Virus record (IMG/VR): IMGVR_UViG_3300044633_003049
Span: 124,001-188,000 of that record
Length of the DNA stretch: 64,000 nt
Origin: a virus
Strand: one strand, 5' to 3'
Below, in pieces: positions 36,563 through 45,234 of the stretch. Positions within the stretch are counted from its first letter, which is position 1; each line of letters begins with the position of its first letter. The notes under the pieces were generated by a model. The model did not search any database. It was not told the DNA's origin and saw nothing but the letters and a program-made list of their open reading frames with translations. The position numbers and the translations under genes are program-made.

Positions 36563-38824
36563 TTAGATACTTGTAATTTCACAACTTCCACCAGAACATG
36601 CTTGAGCCGCAAAGTCACTAATATCTTTATATTGAGGTCTGTCTAAAATTTCACCAAAATTAACTTCTTTAAATTGACGAGTGATGGTTTCCCACTTATA
36701 AAATAAATGGACGTCTTTTAAACAATAAACCATTTTCTTCATATCACCTTTAAAGTAATTCTTTGCAAATTTCTTCGCTCTTGATAACCAATATTCTTTT
36801 AATAAAACTTGTTCTCTTGTTCCTGTTAAAGTTATACTTCTATCCAATAAAGTATCACAAGCTAACCATAAGTTTTGATTAAAGTAATGTAAACCATCAA
36901 TGATTAAACCTGACGCTAAAATTGAACCTTTACCATATTGTTCAATAATATCTTCTAAATTCAATACTGAAGTGAATGGTGCTTGGTTAAAATCTTTATC
37001 TCCGTAATCAGACATAAAACTTACAGCAGTAAAGAAATCTCTTTCTTCCCAAATGTAATCAACAATCGCATCTTTGTCATCAATAATGACGGTACAAGAT
37101 GTATTATGATTAACTCCTTTGTAAGCACATAATTCATGATTAGTTCCGGCATTTACCCAATGTTGTTGAACTAATTTAATTAATTCAAGATGTTTAATTC
37201 CTTTCATGTCCTTTTTGAATAAACCAACTTTTGGGTTTTCAACAGGAACAAAAACAACGTAATCACTTTTAGTTGATGACCATACACTCTCTTCCAATAA
37301 GAATCCCATATTGTCAACTAACCATTTTGCGGTGTTACTTTCTTTATTCAATTGCATAATACGGAAATACTTTTCAGAATGTTCAGGGTGAATACCTGAA
37401 GCGGTTCCTAATACAACTGATGCGTTACCTGAAGGTTTAACACAAGTAGTTCTTGCAGCTTGGTTAATACCAATAACCGCAGCAACTTCTTTATTTGTGT
37501 CTTTTACCATTTGAGCACCTTCTTCTAATAATTCTGCATTGAATAATTTTGGATTGTTCATCCAACCTGTAATACTAACACCTAATAAAGCCTCCCTTTC
37601 AAAAATCTTTCTACTTGTTTCACCTAAGTAAGGGAAACTTGTATATCCTGCTTGTAGTGTACCTAAGATAGACGCATCTTTACAAGCCTTTAAAAATTTA
37701 TCTTTTGTAGTTGCCTTCTCCGCATTAATTTCAGTTAAGTTACAACCTTGAATACCAAATTTTTCTTTATTGTTTTTAACATATTCTTCAACATCATCAT
37801 ATTTGATTTTAGAAAAATCTACAGTATCTAATACAGGTATTTTTAAAATTTCAAAACATGGGTTGAACATATCAAACCAACTATTTGCAAATACGAATCC
37901 AATATCGTTAGCACCATCATTAAGTTGTACCAAGTAATTAAATTGTTCTTTTTGAACTTCACTTCTTAATAACAAAACTGAGTTATTACTACGACCTCTT
38001 TGTGGATTTTCATTTCTCCAATTCCCTGTTTTAGCGTGAATCATTTCAGTATCGTTAGGGTCAACAATCATATTCAACGCTGAACGTCTAACACCACCTG
38101 ATAATACAGCATCTGCCGAATGACAAATAATATCAAACGCTAAAATTGGTCTGATTTTATTTCCTTCATTAGTTAACCACTTTTCAATTAACGCTTCTAT
38201 CTTTTCTAAAGATTGTTTTAATCCTTCGGGGCCAGGTGCTTTAAAACCACCACTAATGAATGCTCCTTTTTCTCTGATTTGTGAATAATCAAATTTTACT
38301 TCATATCCAGCAAATTCAGGGAAAGGTTGTTCATCAACAAAATATGATGACATAATAACTCCCAATGAGTTTGCCCATCCTTCAATACTATCTTCAATTA
38401 CATATGTTTTAGTACCTAAAGTTCTTTTTTGAATTTTACTTAAATTATTAACAAATGGAATTGATAGTCCTCCACCGAAACCACAACCAGATAATGCAAG
38501 ATAAAATATCTCTTGAAATACTCTATTACGAGCAATGTGTCCTGATGTACAGTTAAACATTCTCGTGTTGTGTTTCATAATTTGTTCGTGTCTGTATTGT
38601 AAATTTCTTTGTGAAGCCAATACCGCCTGATCTTTCATACTTTCTAACGCCGACTCTAAATACGGTTCCACCGTTTTTTTATAGTTCACATATTTTTTTC
38701 TGTGTCCATCTATGATATTTTCACATGCGTCTTCCCATGTTTCATACCTTCCTTTATCTTCCAACCATTTGAAATAGTCCGAGTGTAACTTCAAGTCACT
38801 CAGAAATTTTTTACCTTTCTGCAT
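36563..38824 (-). CDS. nrdJ: Class II adenosylcobalamin-dependent ribonucleoside-triphosphate reductase
   Basis: This 753-residue single-subunit reductase makes deoxynucleotides for phage DNA synthesis. It contains NPCFEI (Cys323, the presumed thiyl-radical cysteine), CNLTEI (Cys361), an N-terminal MFNCTSG (Cys92, candidate redox partner), SGGVRRSALN, and KPSGNASVVLGTASGIHPEH near the catalytic barrel. A terminal CSGGSC (Cys743, Cys748) forms a swinging reductant pair like that of Lactobacillus RTPR. There is no class I beta subunit or class III activase in this window. Activity would need host cobalamin. It is co-transcribed with the helicase gene and ends at a strong terminator. Confidence 0.9.
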   Translation of the reverse strand: MQKGKKFLSDLKLHSDYFKWLEDKGRYETWEDACENIIDGHRKKYVNYKKTVEPYLESALESMKDQAVLASQRNLQYRHEQIMKHNTRMFNCTSGHIARNRVFQEIFYLALSGCGFGGGLSIPFVNNLSKIQKRTLGTKTYVIEDSIEGWANSLGVIMSSYFVDEQPFPEFAGYEVKFDYSQIREKGAFISGGFKAPGPEGLKQSLEKIEALIEKWLTNEGNKIRPILAFDIICHSADAVLSGGVRRSALNMIVDPNDTEMIHAKTGNWRNENPQRGRSNNSVLLLRSEVQKEQFNYLVQLNDGANDIGFVFANSWFDMFNPCFEILKIPVLDTVDFSKIKYDDVEEYVKNNKEKFGIQGCNLTEINAEKATTKDKFLKACKDASILGTLQAGYTSFPYLGETSRKIFEREALLGVSITGWMNNPKLFNAELLEEGAQMVKDTNKEVAAVIGINQAARTTCVKPSGNASVVLGTASGIHPEHSEKYFRIMQLNKESNTAKWLVDNMGFLLEESVWSSTKSDYVVFVPVENPKVGLFKKDMKGIKHLELIKLVQQHWVNAGTNHELCAYKGVNHNTSCTVIIDDKDAIVDYIWEERDFFTAVSFMSDYGDKDFNQAPFTSVLNLEDIIEQYGKGSILASGLIIDGLHYFNQNLWLACDTLLDRSITLTGTREQVLLKEYWLSRAKKFAKNYFKGDMKKMVYCLKDVHLFYKWETITRQFKEVNFGEILDRPQYKDISDFAAQACSGGSCEITSI

Positions 38825-38843
38825 TTCTAAACTTTGTTTTTTT

Positions 38844-40229
38844 TTATTTACTTATTATTTGTGTCTTCTTCTCTTGTGCCTTTTTGTAAACTTCGGCAAC
38901 TCTATTAGCTCTTTTTTGTACCTCGTCTTGTTCATGACCTAATAAGGTATTTTGTGATTCCGTATCAATAATTAAAAATTCATTATTAAATTTACAATTT
39001 TGAAATACCACACCATCTTTACCAATACGTGATTTCAATAATGTAAGTGTTGCCAAATTATGTTCCTTTTGTTCTAATGTTTTACCAATAGATAATATAA
39101 CGTGAGCAATTTGAGCCTTCTTAATTGAACCTCCCATTTGGTCACCAGTCACAACTTCGCTTGAAATAGATTCACGGTTACCTTGTGTTGCCGTCCATAT
39201 TGCCATTTCAAATTCACCCGTCATAGATTCCAAACTTCTCATAACCGAACCCTCTCCTTTCCATTCTTCACCATTTGTTGATTTGTCAGATGAAATACAA
39301 TCAACATAATCTAACACTAATAAATCCACTTTAATTCCATCTGAATTCATCTTTCTGATTTTATTTTTAATTTCAGAAACAGTTACATTATCACTCGCCA
39401 ATTTCAATAATTTCAAACTTCCTTTTGATCTTGTTTGTGCTTCCTCAACTTTTTCTTTAACCATATCTTTAAATTCTGGTTGTTGGTCTGGAGCAATTTC
39501 TGACCAAATAGTATAATGTTTTCTTTTAATATTACCTGGGTTGTCTTCAAAAAATATTTGAACTACGTTATAACCTAAGTTATAAGCCGTGTTTGCAAAC
39601 TTCGTAAGTAAGGTAGTTTTACCAGTACCAGTAGGTGCTAATACAACTCCTAATTCTCCTATCCCTAACCCACCCTTAAGTAAGTTGTCAATTCCCACAA
39701 TGCCTGTCGGTAATGGGTGTCTAAAGTCCTGTTCTAACGCTGCATCAATATCGTGGAATACATCAGTTGTTTCATCATTAGAAATACCAACTTGTAATGC
39801 TTTTTGGATAATTTCTTCAATCTTATTATACGCTTCAAATTCACCACTTTCAATAATACTCTGTACGTTTTTTAACTCTCTTTTCAAGTTTTGTTGTTTA
39901 CAGAAATTAAGTGCAGTGTCTTTTACATATTCAATTTGTGATTCATTATTTTTAATTGCCTCTAATGTATCTACGTGAACTTTGGAAGAGTCTTTGTTAC
40001 CACCTTCAGCCATAATTTTCTGTGCCAATGTATTGTAATCAGGAATTTTATTATATGCCTTATATAATTCCTTTGTATTTTCCATAATAAATTTAAATGA
40101 ACTGTTGTCAAAAAATTTACTTTCTAATACATCAATAATGGTCTCACCATATTTCTTATCTTCAATAATCGCTTTTATTAGGGATTGTTGAAACGAAAAT
40201 CCCAAATACCCAAAATTCCTTTCTTCCAT
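38844..40229 (-). CDS. 41: Replicative DNA helicase, gp41/DnaB-like
   Basis: This 461-residue RecA-fold helicase has a helical N-terminal domain (1 to about 150), then LPTGIVGIDNLLKGGLGIGE and a Walker A APTGTGKTT at 198-206. The Walker B-like LLVLDYVDCI comes next, followed by the TATQGNRES and GSIKKAQIAHVILSI segments typical of the DnaB family. It would unwind DNA as a hexamer at the phage fork and load the gp61-like primase. It lies 20 bases before the RNR gene in the replication operon, and no TATTTAT element precedes it. Confidence 0.92.
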   Translation of the reverse strand: MEERNFGYLGFSFQQSLIKAIIEDKKYGETIIDVLESKFFDNSSFKFIMENTKELYKAYNKIPDYNTLAQKIMAEGGNKDSSKVHVDTLEAIKNNESQIEYVKDTALNFCKQQNLKRELKNVQSIIESGEFEAYNKIEEIIQKALQVGISNDETTDVFHDIDAALEQDFRHPLPTGIVGIDNLLKGGLGIGELGVVLAPTGTGKTTLLTKFANTAYNLGYNVVQIFFEDNPGNIKRKHYTIWSEIAPDQQPEFKDMVKEKVEEAQTRSKGSLKLLKLASDNVTVSEIKNKIRKMNSDGIKVDLLVLDYVDCISSDKSTNGEEWKGEGSVMRSLESMTGEFEMAIWTATQGNRESISSEVVTGDQMGGSIKKAQIAHVILSIGKTLEQKEHNLATLTLLKSRIGKDGVVFQNCKFNNEFLIIDTESQNTLLGHEQDEVQKRANRVAEVYKKAQEKKTQIISK

Positions 40230-40254
40230 GTTTTGTTTTTATATATGTTTTAAA

Positions 40255-40713
40255 TTATAGCTCGTGTTGTAGATATTTCGTCTCTAATTCTTCGGTTGAT
40301 AAAATGTCAGTTAAATCTGACAAAATTGTTTTCAATCTCGGACGAATGTCTACCGTATATCTTACTTTCGGATGGTAATAATATGCGGGGAATATCCTTT
40401 GAATAAATACATCGTCCCCCAACTTAATTTCCATTAAAAAATGTTCTTTTTCTTTGGTTTCATCACTTTCCACAGAGTCCATATTAAGGATATAGTTTTG
40501 ATTCTCACATAGATAGTTGGAACTTTTTATTTTCAAATCGTGTGAAATATCTTCACAAATATTTTTTATATAGTAGTGAAGGTCCATTGAACGTCTCGCT
40601 TGGTCAACGTGGTCTCTCACGTTAAAAAATCTTTGACACACAATGTGTCCTTCTAAAGACAAAAGAAATTCAAATTTCGTAATGTTGTCTTGGTTTTGGT
40701 AATCTCTACTCAT
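40255..40713 (-). CDS. Conserved-looking hypothetical protein in replication operon
   Basis: This 152-residue protein (MSRDYQNQDNITKFEFLLSL) contains GHIVCQRFFNVRDHVDQARR and ends with an acidic helix. I recognise no family. It overlaps the Rnh-like exonuclease gene by 8 bases and sits 25 bases before the helicase gene, so it is expressed with replication proteins. T4 has several small helicase- or polymerase-associated factors, and a helicase loader or accessory role is conceivable. The sequence itself does not show it. Confidence 0.6.
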   Translation of the reverse strand: MSRDYQNQDNITKFEFLLSLEGHIVCQRFFNVRDHVDQARRSMDLHYYIKNICEDISHDLKIKSSNYLCENQNYILNMDSVESDETKEKEHFLMEIKLGDDVFIQRIFPAYYYHPKVRYTVDIRPRLKTILSDLTDILSTEELETKYLQHEL

Positions 40714-41734
40714 TGGTTTTTACTTTAATTGTTTTTGTTTTTATTTTATTTTTTTCTTTTCTTGTTAAACGTAAGAATGGATTTAAAAACTTTGTCCATG
40801 CGTCATCTGATTTGGGTAACATATTGAACAGTCCATCGTCCATCATCATTTTCATTGCGTTTTTATAAGATCTTCCTTCTTGGTCTAATGACTCGTTTAT
40901 TAGAAGGTCAATGTTTTCTTTCGCCTCATCACTTAAAAAAGGTTCATCCAAACTCACGATACGATTGTTTACGTCAAAGAACTCTTCCCCAAATACTCCG
41001 TGTTTAGTAACACCTGTTAGTAAATTTGTAATTAATTTGTTGTGTTTGTCTTGTTCAAAAAGAAGTTCACTCCTTTCTTTAACTTGTTGAACTGAGATTG
41101 ATTCGGTTCTAAGTTCAGGGAAAAAAGATAGAAATCTTTTAACACCCATTCCTTTAATTCCTGCAATGTTGTCTGACGAATCACCACATATCATCTTAAC
41201 CAACCTAACGTTTTCAATTAAGATGTCTTCTTTGTCATAAACTATCGTATCATTTTGTTTGTATAACTTTCCGTGAGACGGATTGTAAATTTGTGTGTTT
41301 TCTGAAACCAATTGGGTGAGGTCTCCGTCTGAAGAATAAATTATTTTATTTTCATCTGGTGAGTTTTGTGTGTAATAAGCAATGTTATCATCTGTCTCAC
41401 AAAATTCATATTCACCCTGTCTTACATATAGTTCTTCAAGATATTGTTTAACCCTATCTCTTTGACTTAAATAAGATTGTAATTCTTCTTCCGACCTTAA
41501 TCTTGAACGTCGGTTTTCCTTGTAATGAATGTATATTTTCTTTCGGTTTTGTGAACCTTCGTGTCCATCCCAAAATACTACAATCTTATCTAAATGGTAG
41601 TACTCAAACGCTCTCCTAAGAGTATTAAGGAAATGATATATTCCCCCAACATGTTGTCCTTTATGAAAAGCATTTTTGACACCGTAAAAACCAATTGTGA
41701 GTAGATTGTCTCCATCAACAAGTAAAACCGACAT
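40706..41734 (-). CDS. rnh: Rnh-like 5'-3' exonuclease (FEN/RNase H of T4 type)
   Basis: This 342-residue flap nuclease removes primers and flaps. The motifs are in order: LLVDGDNLL (Asp7, Asp9), VVFWDGHEGS with the basic HYKENRRSR arch region, CETDDNIAYY, IYSSDGDLTQLV, and the helix-3-turn-helix ICGDSSDNIAGIKGMGVKR. All metal-binding Asp positions are present. The C-terminal 100 residues match the length of T4 Rnh. The gene is in the replication operon between uvsX and a hypothetical gene overlapping it by 8 bases. Confidence 0.9.
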   Translation of the reverse strand: MSVLLVDGDNLLTIGFYGVKNAFHKGQHVGGIYHFLNTLRRAFEYYHLDKIVVFWDGHEGSQNRKKIYIHYKENRRSRLRSEEELQSYLSQRDRVKQYLEELYVRQGEYEFCETDDNIAYYTQNSPDENKIIYSSDGDLTQLVSENTQIYNPSHGKLYKQNDTIVYDKEDILIENVRLVKMICGDSSDNIAGIKGMGVKRFLSFFPELRTESISVQQVKERSELLFEQDKHNKLITNLLTGVTKHGVFGEEFFDVNNRIVSLDEPFLSDEAKENIDLLINESLDQEGRSYKNAMKMMMDDGLFNMLPKSDDAWTKFLNPFLRLTRKEKNKIKTKTIKVKTNE

Positions 41735-41744
41735 TTAAAATAAT

Positions 41745-42725
41745 TTATAGATCACTTTCTTCTGTTACAACTTCTACGTCTGCGATGTCTGTAACATTAA
41801 CACCTAACATCTTACTGATGTAATCACCACTTTCTTTTTTATATTCCTCGATAGATTTCTTCTCTTCAGCGTCTTCTCTACCTGGCATAAATCCGTGTGA
41901 TGTAACCAAGATACGTCCATCCTCATATCCTAAACCATTGATGTGGTTTTTCATAATTGAGATTTTTGTTCTTGTTGCAATTTTAACTTTTCTCTTATCT
42001 TTAGTGATAGAGATTTTAGTTGTTCCCGCTCCTTTTTGATTACCAAATAAGAATACAATACTTGAGTTTAACCAAATTGCTTCACCGCCCTTTGCTTTAA
42101 TCTTTGGTTGTCCAAAAGGATTGTCAGGTAATTCTACCCAAGGTTGGTTTACAATGATTAACGTGTTTGTATAAGGTTTATCTGTTCTTCTTGAACCTGA
42201 GATACGTTGATTAATACCCATTCCAATTTTGTCAGCTAATACCGACGCATTGTGTTGTTTACCACCTTTACCATCATATGTCATCTTACATGGAACTGAA
42301 CCAACCGAATCCCAAAGAATTAATAAATCGTGAGGTAAATCACCTTTTTCTTGTGCATCTAATAGTTCATTTATATATTCTGTAATTTGCTCAATATACT
42401 CAAAATCACTATTAAAAAGGTAGTCTCCGTCTTTATTAAACCCCATTAATTCGGCGTGGTCCCAACTCCATTTTTGTTCTGTAATTACAAACACAGGAAC
42501 AACACCTTTCTTTTGTGCATCTACCGCTGCCTTTACAAGTGCTGTAGTTTTACCCGTATCACTATGTCCTAATAACATATTGATGTGTCCCATTGCAGGA
42601 CCTGGAATACCACAAGCATCCAAGAAAGCATCTCCCAAATCAAAGAAACGGTCTGGTTTATATTCGGCCTCTTTTGAGAATTTTTTTTTAATTGCTGAAA
42701 AATCTGTTTTTTTAATACCTGCCAT
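41745..42725 (-). CDS. uvsX: UvsX/RecA-like recombinase
   Basis: This 326-residue strand-exchange protein has the Walker A GHSDTGKT at 53-60, a Glu/Gln-containing VFVITEQKWSWDH segment, the Walker B LLILWDSVGS (Asp139), and a loop region KGGKQHNASVLADKIGMGIN. IIVNQPWVELPDNPFGQPK and KAKGGEAIWLNSSIVFLF continue the RecA core. The C-terminus is acidic. It would drive recombination-dependent replication on gp32-coated single strands with ends made by gp46/47. A terminator-like hairpin (42738-42766) separates it from the SSB gene. Confidence 0.92.
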   Translation of the reverse strand: MAGIKKTDFSAIKKKFSKEAEYKPDRFFDLGDAFLDACGIPGPAMGHINMLLGHSDTGKTTALVKAAVDAQKKGVVPVFVITEQKWSWDHAELMGFNKDGDYLFNSDFEYIEQITEYINELLDAQEKGDLPHDLLILWDSVGSVPCKMTYDGKGGKQHNASVLADKIGMGINQRISGSRRTDKPYTNTLIIVNQPWVELPDNPFGQPKIKAKGGEAIWLNSSIVFLFGNQKGAGTTKISITKDKRKVKIATRTKISIMKNHINGLGYEDGRILVTSHGFMPGREDAEEKKSIEEYKKESGDYISKMLGVNVTDIADVEVVTEESDL

Positions 42726-42737
42726 GTTTTTGTTTTT

Positions 42738-42766
42738 AAAAATGGGGCGGATATTTCACCACCCCG
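42738..42766 (-). terminator. Terminator or attenuator between SSB and uvsX
   Basis: The minus strand forms GGGGTGG / CCGCCCC (7 bp, one U-G pair) around TGAAATAT, followed by ATTTTTAAAA. It lies in the 49-base gap after the SSB stop. Partial termination would give more SSB than recombinase, as expected for a gp32 analogue. Confidence 0.65.
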
Positions 42767-42774
42767 TTAAATAA

Positions 42775-43617
42775 TTAGAACGGAAGATCTCCATCTACAT
42801 CCGCATCGTCTTGTGGGTCAACCACAGGAGTAGAAGATTTCGGTGCTCCGATAGTTTCTTCTGTTGTCAAATTAGAAACCCATTTGCTACTTGCGGTGTC
42901 CCAACGTGGAACCTCACCTCTTGCAACCATTTCCAAATAATCTTCACCCTTTTTAGAGTAAACATCAGACCAAGTTAATTCATCTTCTAACCACGTTTTT
43001 GCAACGTCAGCGTCAGTATGTAATGGACTTGGGTCATCATTTAATACTGAATTAATAACAGTGTACTCTTTTCCTGTACCTGCCTTTGTTAAGGTTAAAG
43101 ACAAGATTAAGTCACGACCTGTTTCAGAATTGGTAACATCACCTTTATTACGGAAGATTGGGAATACTTTGTCGATAACACCATCACCTTTATGGTTGTG
43201 TTTAAATCTCCAAAATTTAACTCCGTCAGATTCGTGGTCTCTATCTATAACTTTAACGATATAGAATTTACGAGAACGATATTGACGTGCGGCTTCTCTA
43301 TCAGCCTCAACACCCGTACCCATTAAAGCTTCATTAACCTCATTTAATGGTGAACGTTTTCCTTCTTGTTTTGGGTCATATAATTTAACCCATTTTCCAT
43401 CCACTTGAATTTCGTGGAAGTAAACCTCAACAAACGGAGAAGAACCGTCTTTTGTTGGTAAAATACGAATACGTCTTTCTTCACCCTTAGAACCCTTAGG
43501 TAATACGGTTGTGAAATAACGTTTCATTCTGTCCTCTGAGGACATTTTGTTGCTATTGCCACTTGTGGCGTTTTTGTTTTTCTCGTACTGTGCAAGTACT
43601 GCGTCAAATGTAGACAT
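42775..43617 (-). CDS. 32: Single-stranded DNA-binding protein, gp32-like
   Basis: This 280-residue protein has the gp32 layout. The basic N-terminus (MSTFDAVLAQYEKNKNATSG) should mediate cooperative binding. An OB-fold core carries YFHEIQVDGKWVKLYDPK and FWRFKHNHKGDGVIDKVFPI, and the acidic C-terminal tip is DDADVDGDLPF, the type of tail that recruits partner proteins. It has no cysteine at all, so the zinc site of T4 gp32 is absent. Its length is near that of T4 gp32 (301). It is the first gene after the terminator at 43663-43694 and heads the replication operon. Confidence 0.9.
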   Translation of the reverse strand: MSTFDAVLAQYEKNKNATSGNSNKMSSEDRMKRYFTTVLPKGSKGEERRIRILPTKDGSSPFVEVYFHEIQVDGKWVKLYDPKQEGKRSPLNEVNEALMGTGVEADREAARQYRSRKFYIVKVIDRDHESDGVKFWRFKHNHKGDGVIDKVFPIFRNKGDVTNSETGRDLILSLTLTKAGTGKEYTVINSVLNDDPSPLHTDADVAKTWLEDELTWSDVYSKKGEDYLEMVARGEVPRWDTASSKWVSNLTTEETIGAPKSSTPVVDPQDDADVDGDLPF

Positions 43618-43662
43618 GTGATTTTGATTTAAATTTTAATAATCATTTATGATATAATATAC

Positions 43663-43694
43663 ATAAAAAAACCCAGACTGTGAAATCTGGGTTG
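43663..43694 (-). terminator. Intrinsic terminator ending the small-protein operon
   Basis: The minus strand has AACCCAGA / TCTGGGTT (8 bp) with an 8-base loop, followed by TTTTTTTATG. It follows the 75-residue gene and isolates the SSB-led replication operon from upstream late genes. Confidence 0.85.
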
Positions 43695-43718
43695 AATTAT
43701 TTTTAAAGTATTTTTTTA

Positions 43719-43946
43719 TTACCAACTAATCACATAATCGTTATTGGTACCCATAAAATTGTTCTTAGTCTGAATTTTATAACCATAATTTGTTAATGTG
43801 GTTACTATCGCGTCATTCACGTATCTTGGGTCTAAGGTAATTTGATATAGTCCTTGAGATGTTGCCCCTGATATTAAACCATCAATATAAGCTAACGACC
43901 CTGTTGATGTATTTGACGCTGTTCTAGCTGCTGATCCTGATTGCAT
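43719..43946 (-). CDS. Small Ser/Thr-rich protein
   Basis: This 75-residue protein has a Ser/Ala/Thr-rich start (SGSAARTASNTSTGSLAYID) followed by a compact domain (SQGLYQITLDPRYVNDAIVT, then LTNYGYKIQT). The pattern resembles small repeat domains I have seen in Bacteroidetes phage virion proteins, where a beta strand precedes an alpha helix and a glycine turn. It is the last gene before a strong terminator and is preceded by the DUF5856-like gene. A virion decoration role is possible, but no direct evidence exists. Confidence 0.6.
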   Translation of the reverse strand: MQSGSAARTASNTSTGSLAYIDGLISGATSQGLYQITLDPRYVNDAIVTTLTNYGYKIQTKNNFMGTNNDYVISW

Positions 43947-43966
43947 TTTTTAATATTTTTTAATTT

Positions 43967-44338
43967 TTATTCTAATGTTAATAGATATTGTAGTTTATTT
44001 ACTTCACCTAAGATTTCGTCCCTTATGTTCATAAGATTAGTATCTGTAGATTCAAATTCTTCTGTAAATTGAATTAAAGCGTCTTTAGTTGTTTTTAACA
44101 TTCCTTTAAGGTCAAGTTCCGCTAAGTTCTGTAAATTGATTGTTTTACTTTCATCATCTAAAACGAATCTACCGTATTTTCCCATTGACTCTTCAACAAA
44201 CCTATCAATTAAATCTCCTAATGCATCATATATTCCACCAAATGCATTATGTCTTGAGAACTCTTTAGTTTGCCAATGATTAATCCTGAATTGTACTTGA
44301 ACCTCCAAGAGGAACTTTACTTTAGTAGCTATATTCAT
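43967..44338 (-). CDS. Helical HWQTK protein (DUF5856-like)
   Basis: This 123-residue all-helical protein contains FRINHWQTKEFSRHNAFGGI then YDALGDLIDRFVEESMGKYG. Short phage and giant-virus proteins with an HWQT...H.A..YD.L.DL.D motif are, as far as I recall, grouped as DUF5856; their four-helix layout resembles Dps/ferritin proteins. The conserved His, Glu and Asp positions could bind metal. It overlaps the upstream Pro/Asp-rich gene by 17 bases. The molecular function is not established. Confidence 0.68.
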   Translation of the reverse strand: MNIATKVKFLLEVQVQFRINHWQTKEFSRHNAFGGIYDALGDLIDRFVEESMGKYGRFVLDDESKTINLQNLAELDLKGMLKTTKDALIQFTEEFESTDTNLMNIRDEILGEVNKLQYLLTLE

Positions 44339-44978
44339 CTTTCTCTTCTTCTGGGTTAAACGATGCCTTTATTGTTGGGTTATAATTTTCAACATCATCT
44401 TTAGTTAAAATGTATTCATTTTTTCCACTAGCTCTCATTTCACCTTGTTTGTGGTCAAAAAATTCTGCTGGTTTTTCATTAAATGGGTATGAATCTAAAG
44501 AACGCATTTCTAATTTCTCAACAGGAGTTTCAGGTTTGATTTGTTGAACCTCAACACCTAATTGGTCAATTTTAGCCATTACTTGATCCATTTGAGCAAG
44601 TTTTTGTTCTAACTCACCTAATTTACTAAACACATCATCCATTTTATTAACAATAGTACCGTGGTCTTGTTGTTTATTCTCTAAATCTCTCTTTATACTT
44701 TTAGTCATGTCAACTAAATCTGTAATATCAATTTCTTCCGTACTGTCCATTTCAGGTGATGGTGGAGTGTCCATAGACATATCAGCATCAGGTGTTGGTG
44801 GTAAATCCGTAGGAACGTCGCCAGCCGGTGGTGGAGGAGGAACATCCGTAGGTGCCGCAGCATCTGGTGCTGGTGGAACATCTGTAGGAGGTACGTCTTG
44901 CTCCATTATCATCGTTTTACCATATTTGTTAATGGCTTTGTAACGATTTAATTCTTCTTGTAGTTTTTGCTCTAACAT
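44322..44978 (-). CDS. Pro/Asp-rich linker and coiled-coil protein
   Basis: This 218-residue protein has three parts. A basic N-terminal helix comes first. An acidic repeat of PPTDVPPAPD-type units runs from about residue 29 to 80. A coiled coil follows (MTKSIKRDLENKQQDHGTIV; LGELEQKLAQMDQVMAKIDQ) and leads into a charged C-terminus. The repeat should form an extended flexible spacer. It lies between two small genes downstream of the hub protein. A scaffolding, virion or adaptor role is possible, and there is no enzymatic motif. Confidence 0.6.
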   Translation of the reverse strand: MLEQKLQEELNRYKAINKYGKTMIMEQDVPPTDVPPAPDAAAPTDVPPPPPAGDVPTDLPPTPDADMSMDTPPSPEMDSTEEIDITDLVDMTKSIKRDLENKQQDHGTIVNKMDDVFSKLGELEQKLAQMDQVMAKIDQLGVEVQQIKPETPVEKLEMRSLDSYPFNEKPAEFFDHKQGEMRASGKNEYILTKDDVENYNPTIKASFNPEEEKDEYSY

Positions 44979-44982
44979 AGTA

Positions 44983-45186
44983 TTAATCTTGTAATAATTG
45001 TCTACCGTCGTTTGTGACGTATTTTTTATTTATTCTTTCAACGATTCCGTCTTTTTCTCTGATTGTATAACATTCTCCAGTCATCAAATCACATTCTTCT
45101 CTTTCCATTCCGTCTTGAGAAACTCTCTTAACATTCTTTGGAGTTAAGAATTGATCTACCGTATTATTTAATTTATTATTTTCCAT
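44983..45186 (-). CDS. Small hypothetical protein
   Basis: This 67-residue protein (MENNKLNNTVDQFLTPKNVK) carries ECDLMTGECYTIREKDGIVE, with two cysteines eight residues apart framing MTG. A TATTTAT element lies 18 bases before the ATG, making it the first gene of a four-gene small-protein operon that ends at the terminator at 43663-43694. No family is recognised. Confidence 0.6.
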   Translation of the reverse strand: MENNKLNNTVDQFLTPKNVKRVSQDGMEREECDLMTGECYTIREKDGIVERINKKYVTNDGRQLLQD

Positions 45187-45204
45187 AATATTTCTTTTAT
45201 TAAT

Positions 45205-45211
45205 ATAAATA
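45205..45211 (-). promoter_or_regulatory. Candidate late promoter box before the small-protein operon
   Basis: The coding strand reads AGGATATTTATAT, with the core ending 18 bases before the ATG at 45186. The 48-base gap contains no terminator. Confidence 0.4.
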
Positions 45212-45234
45212 TCCTAAATATTGTTATTATTCAA

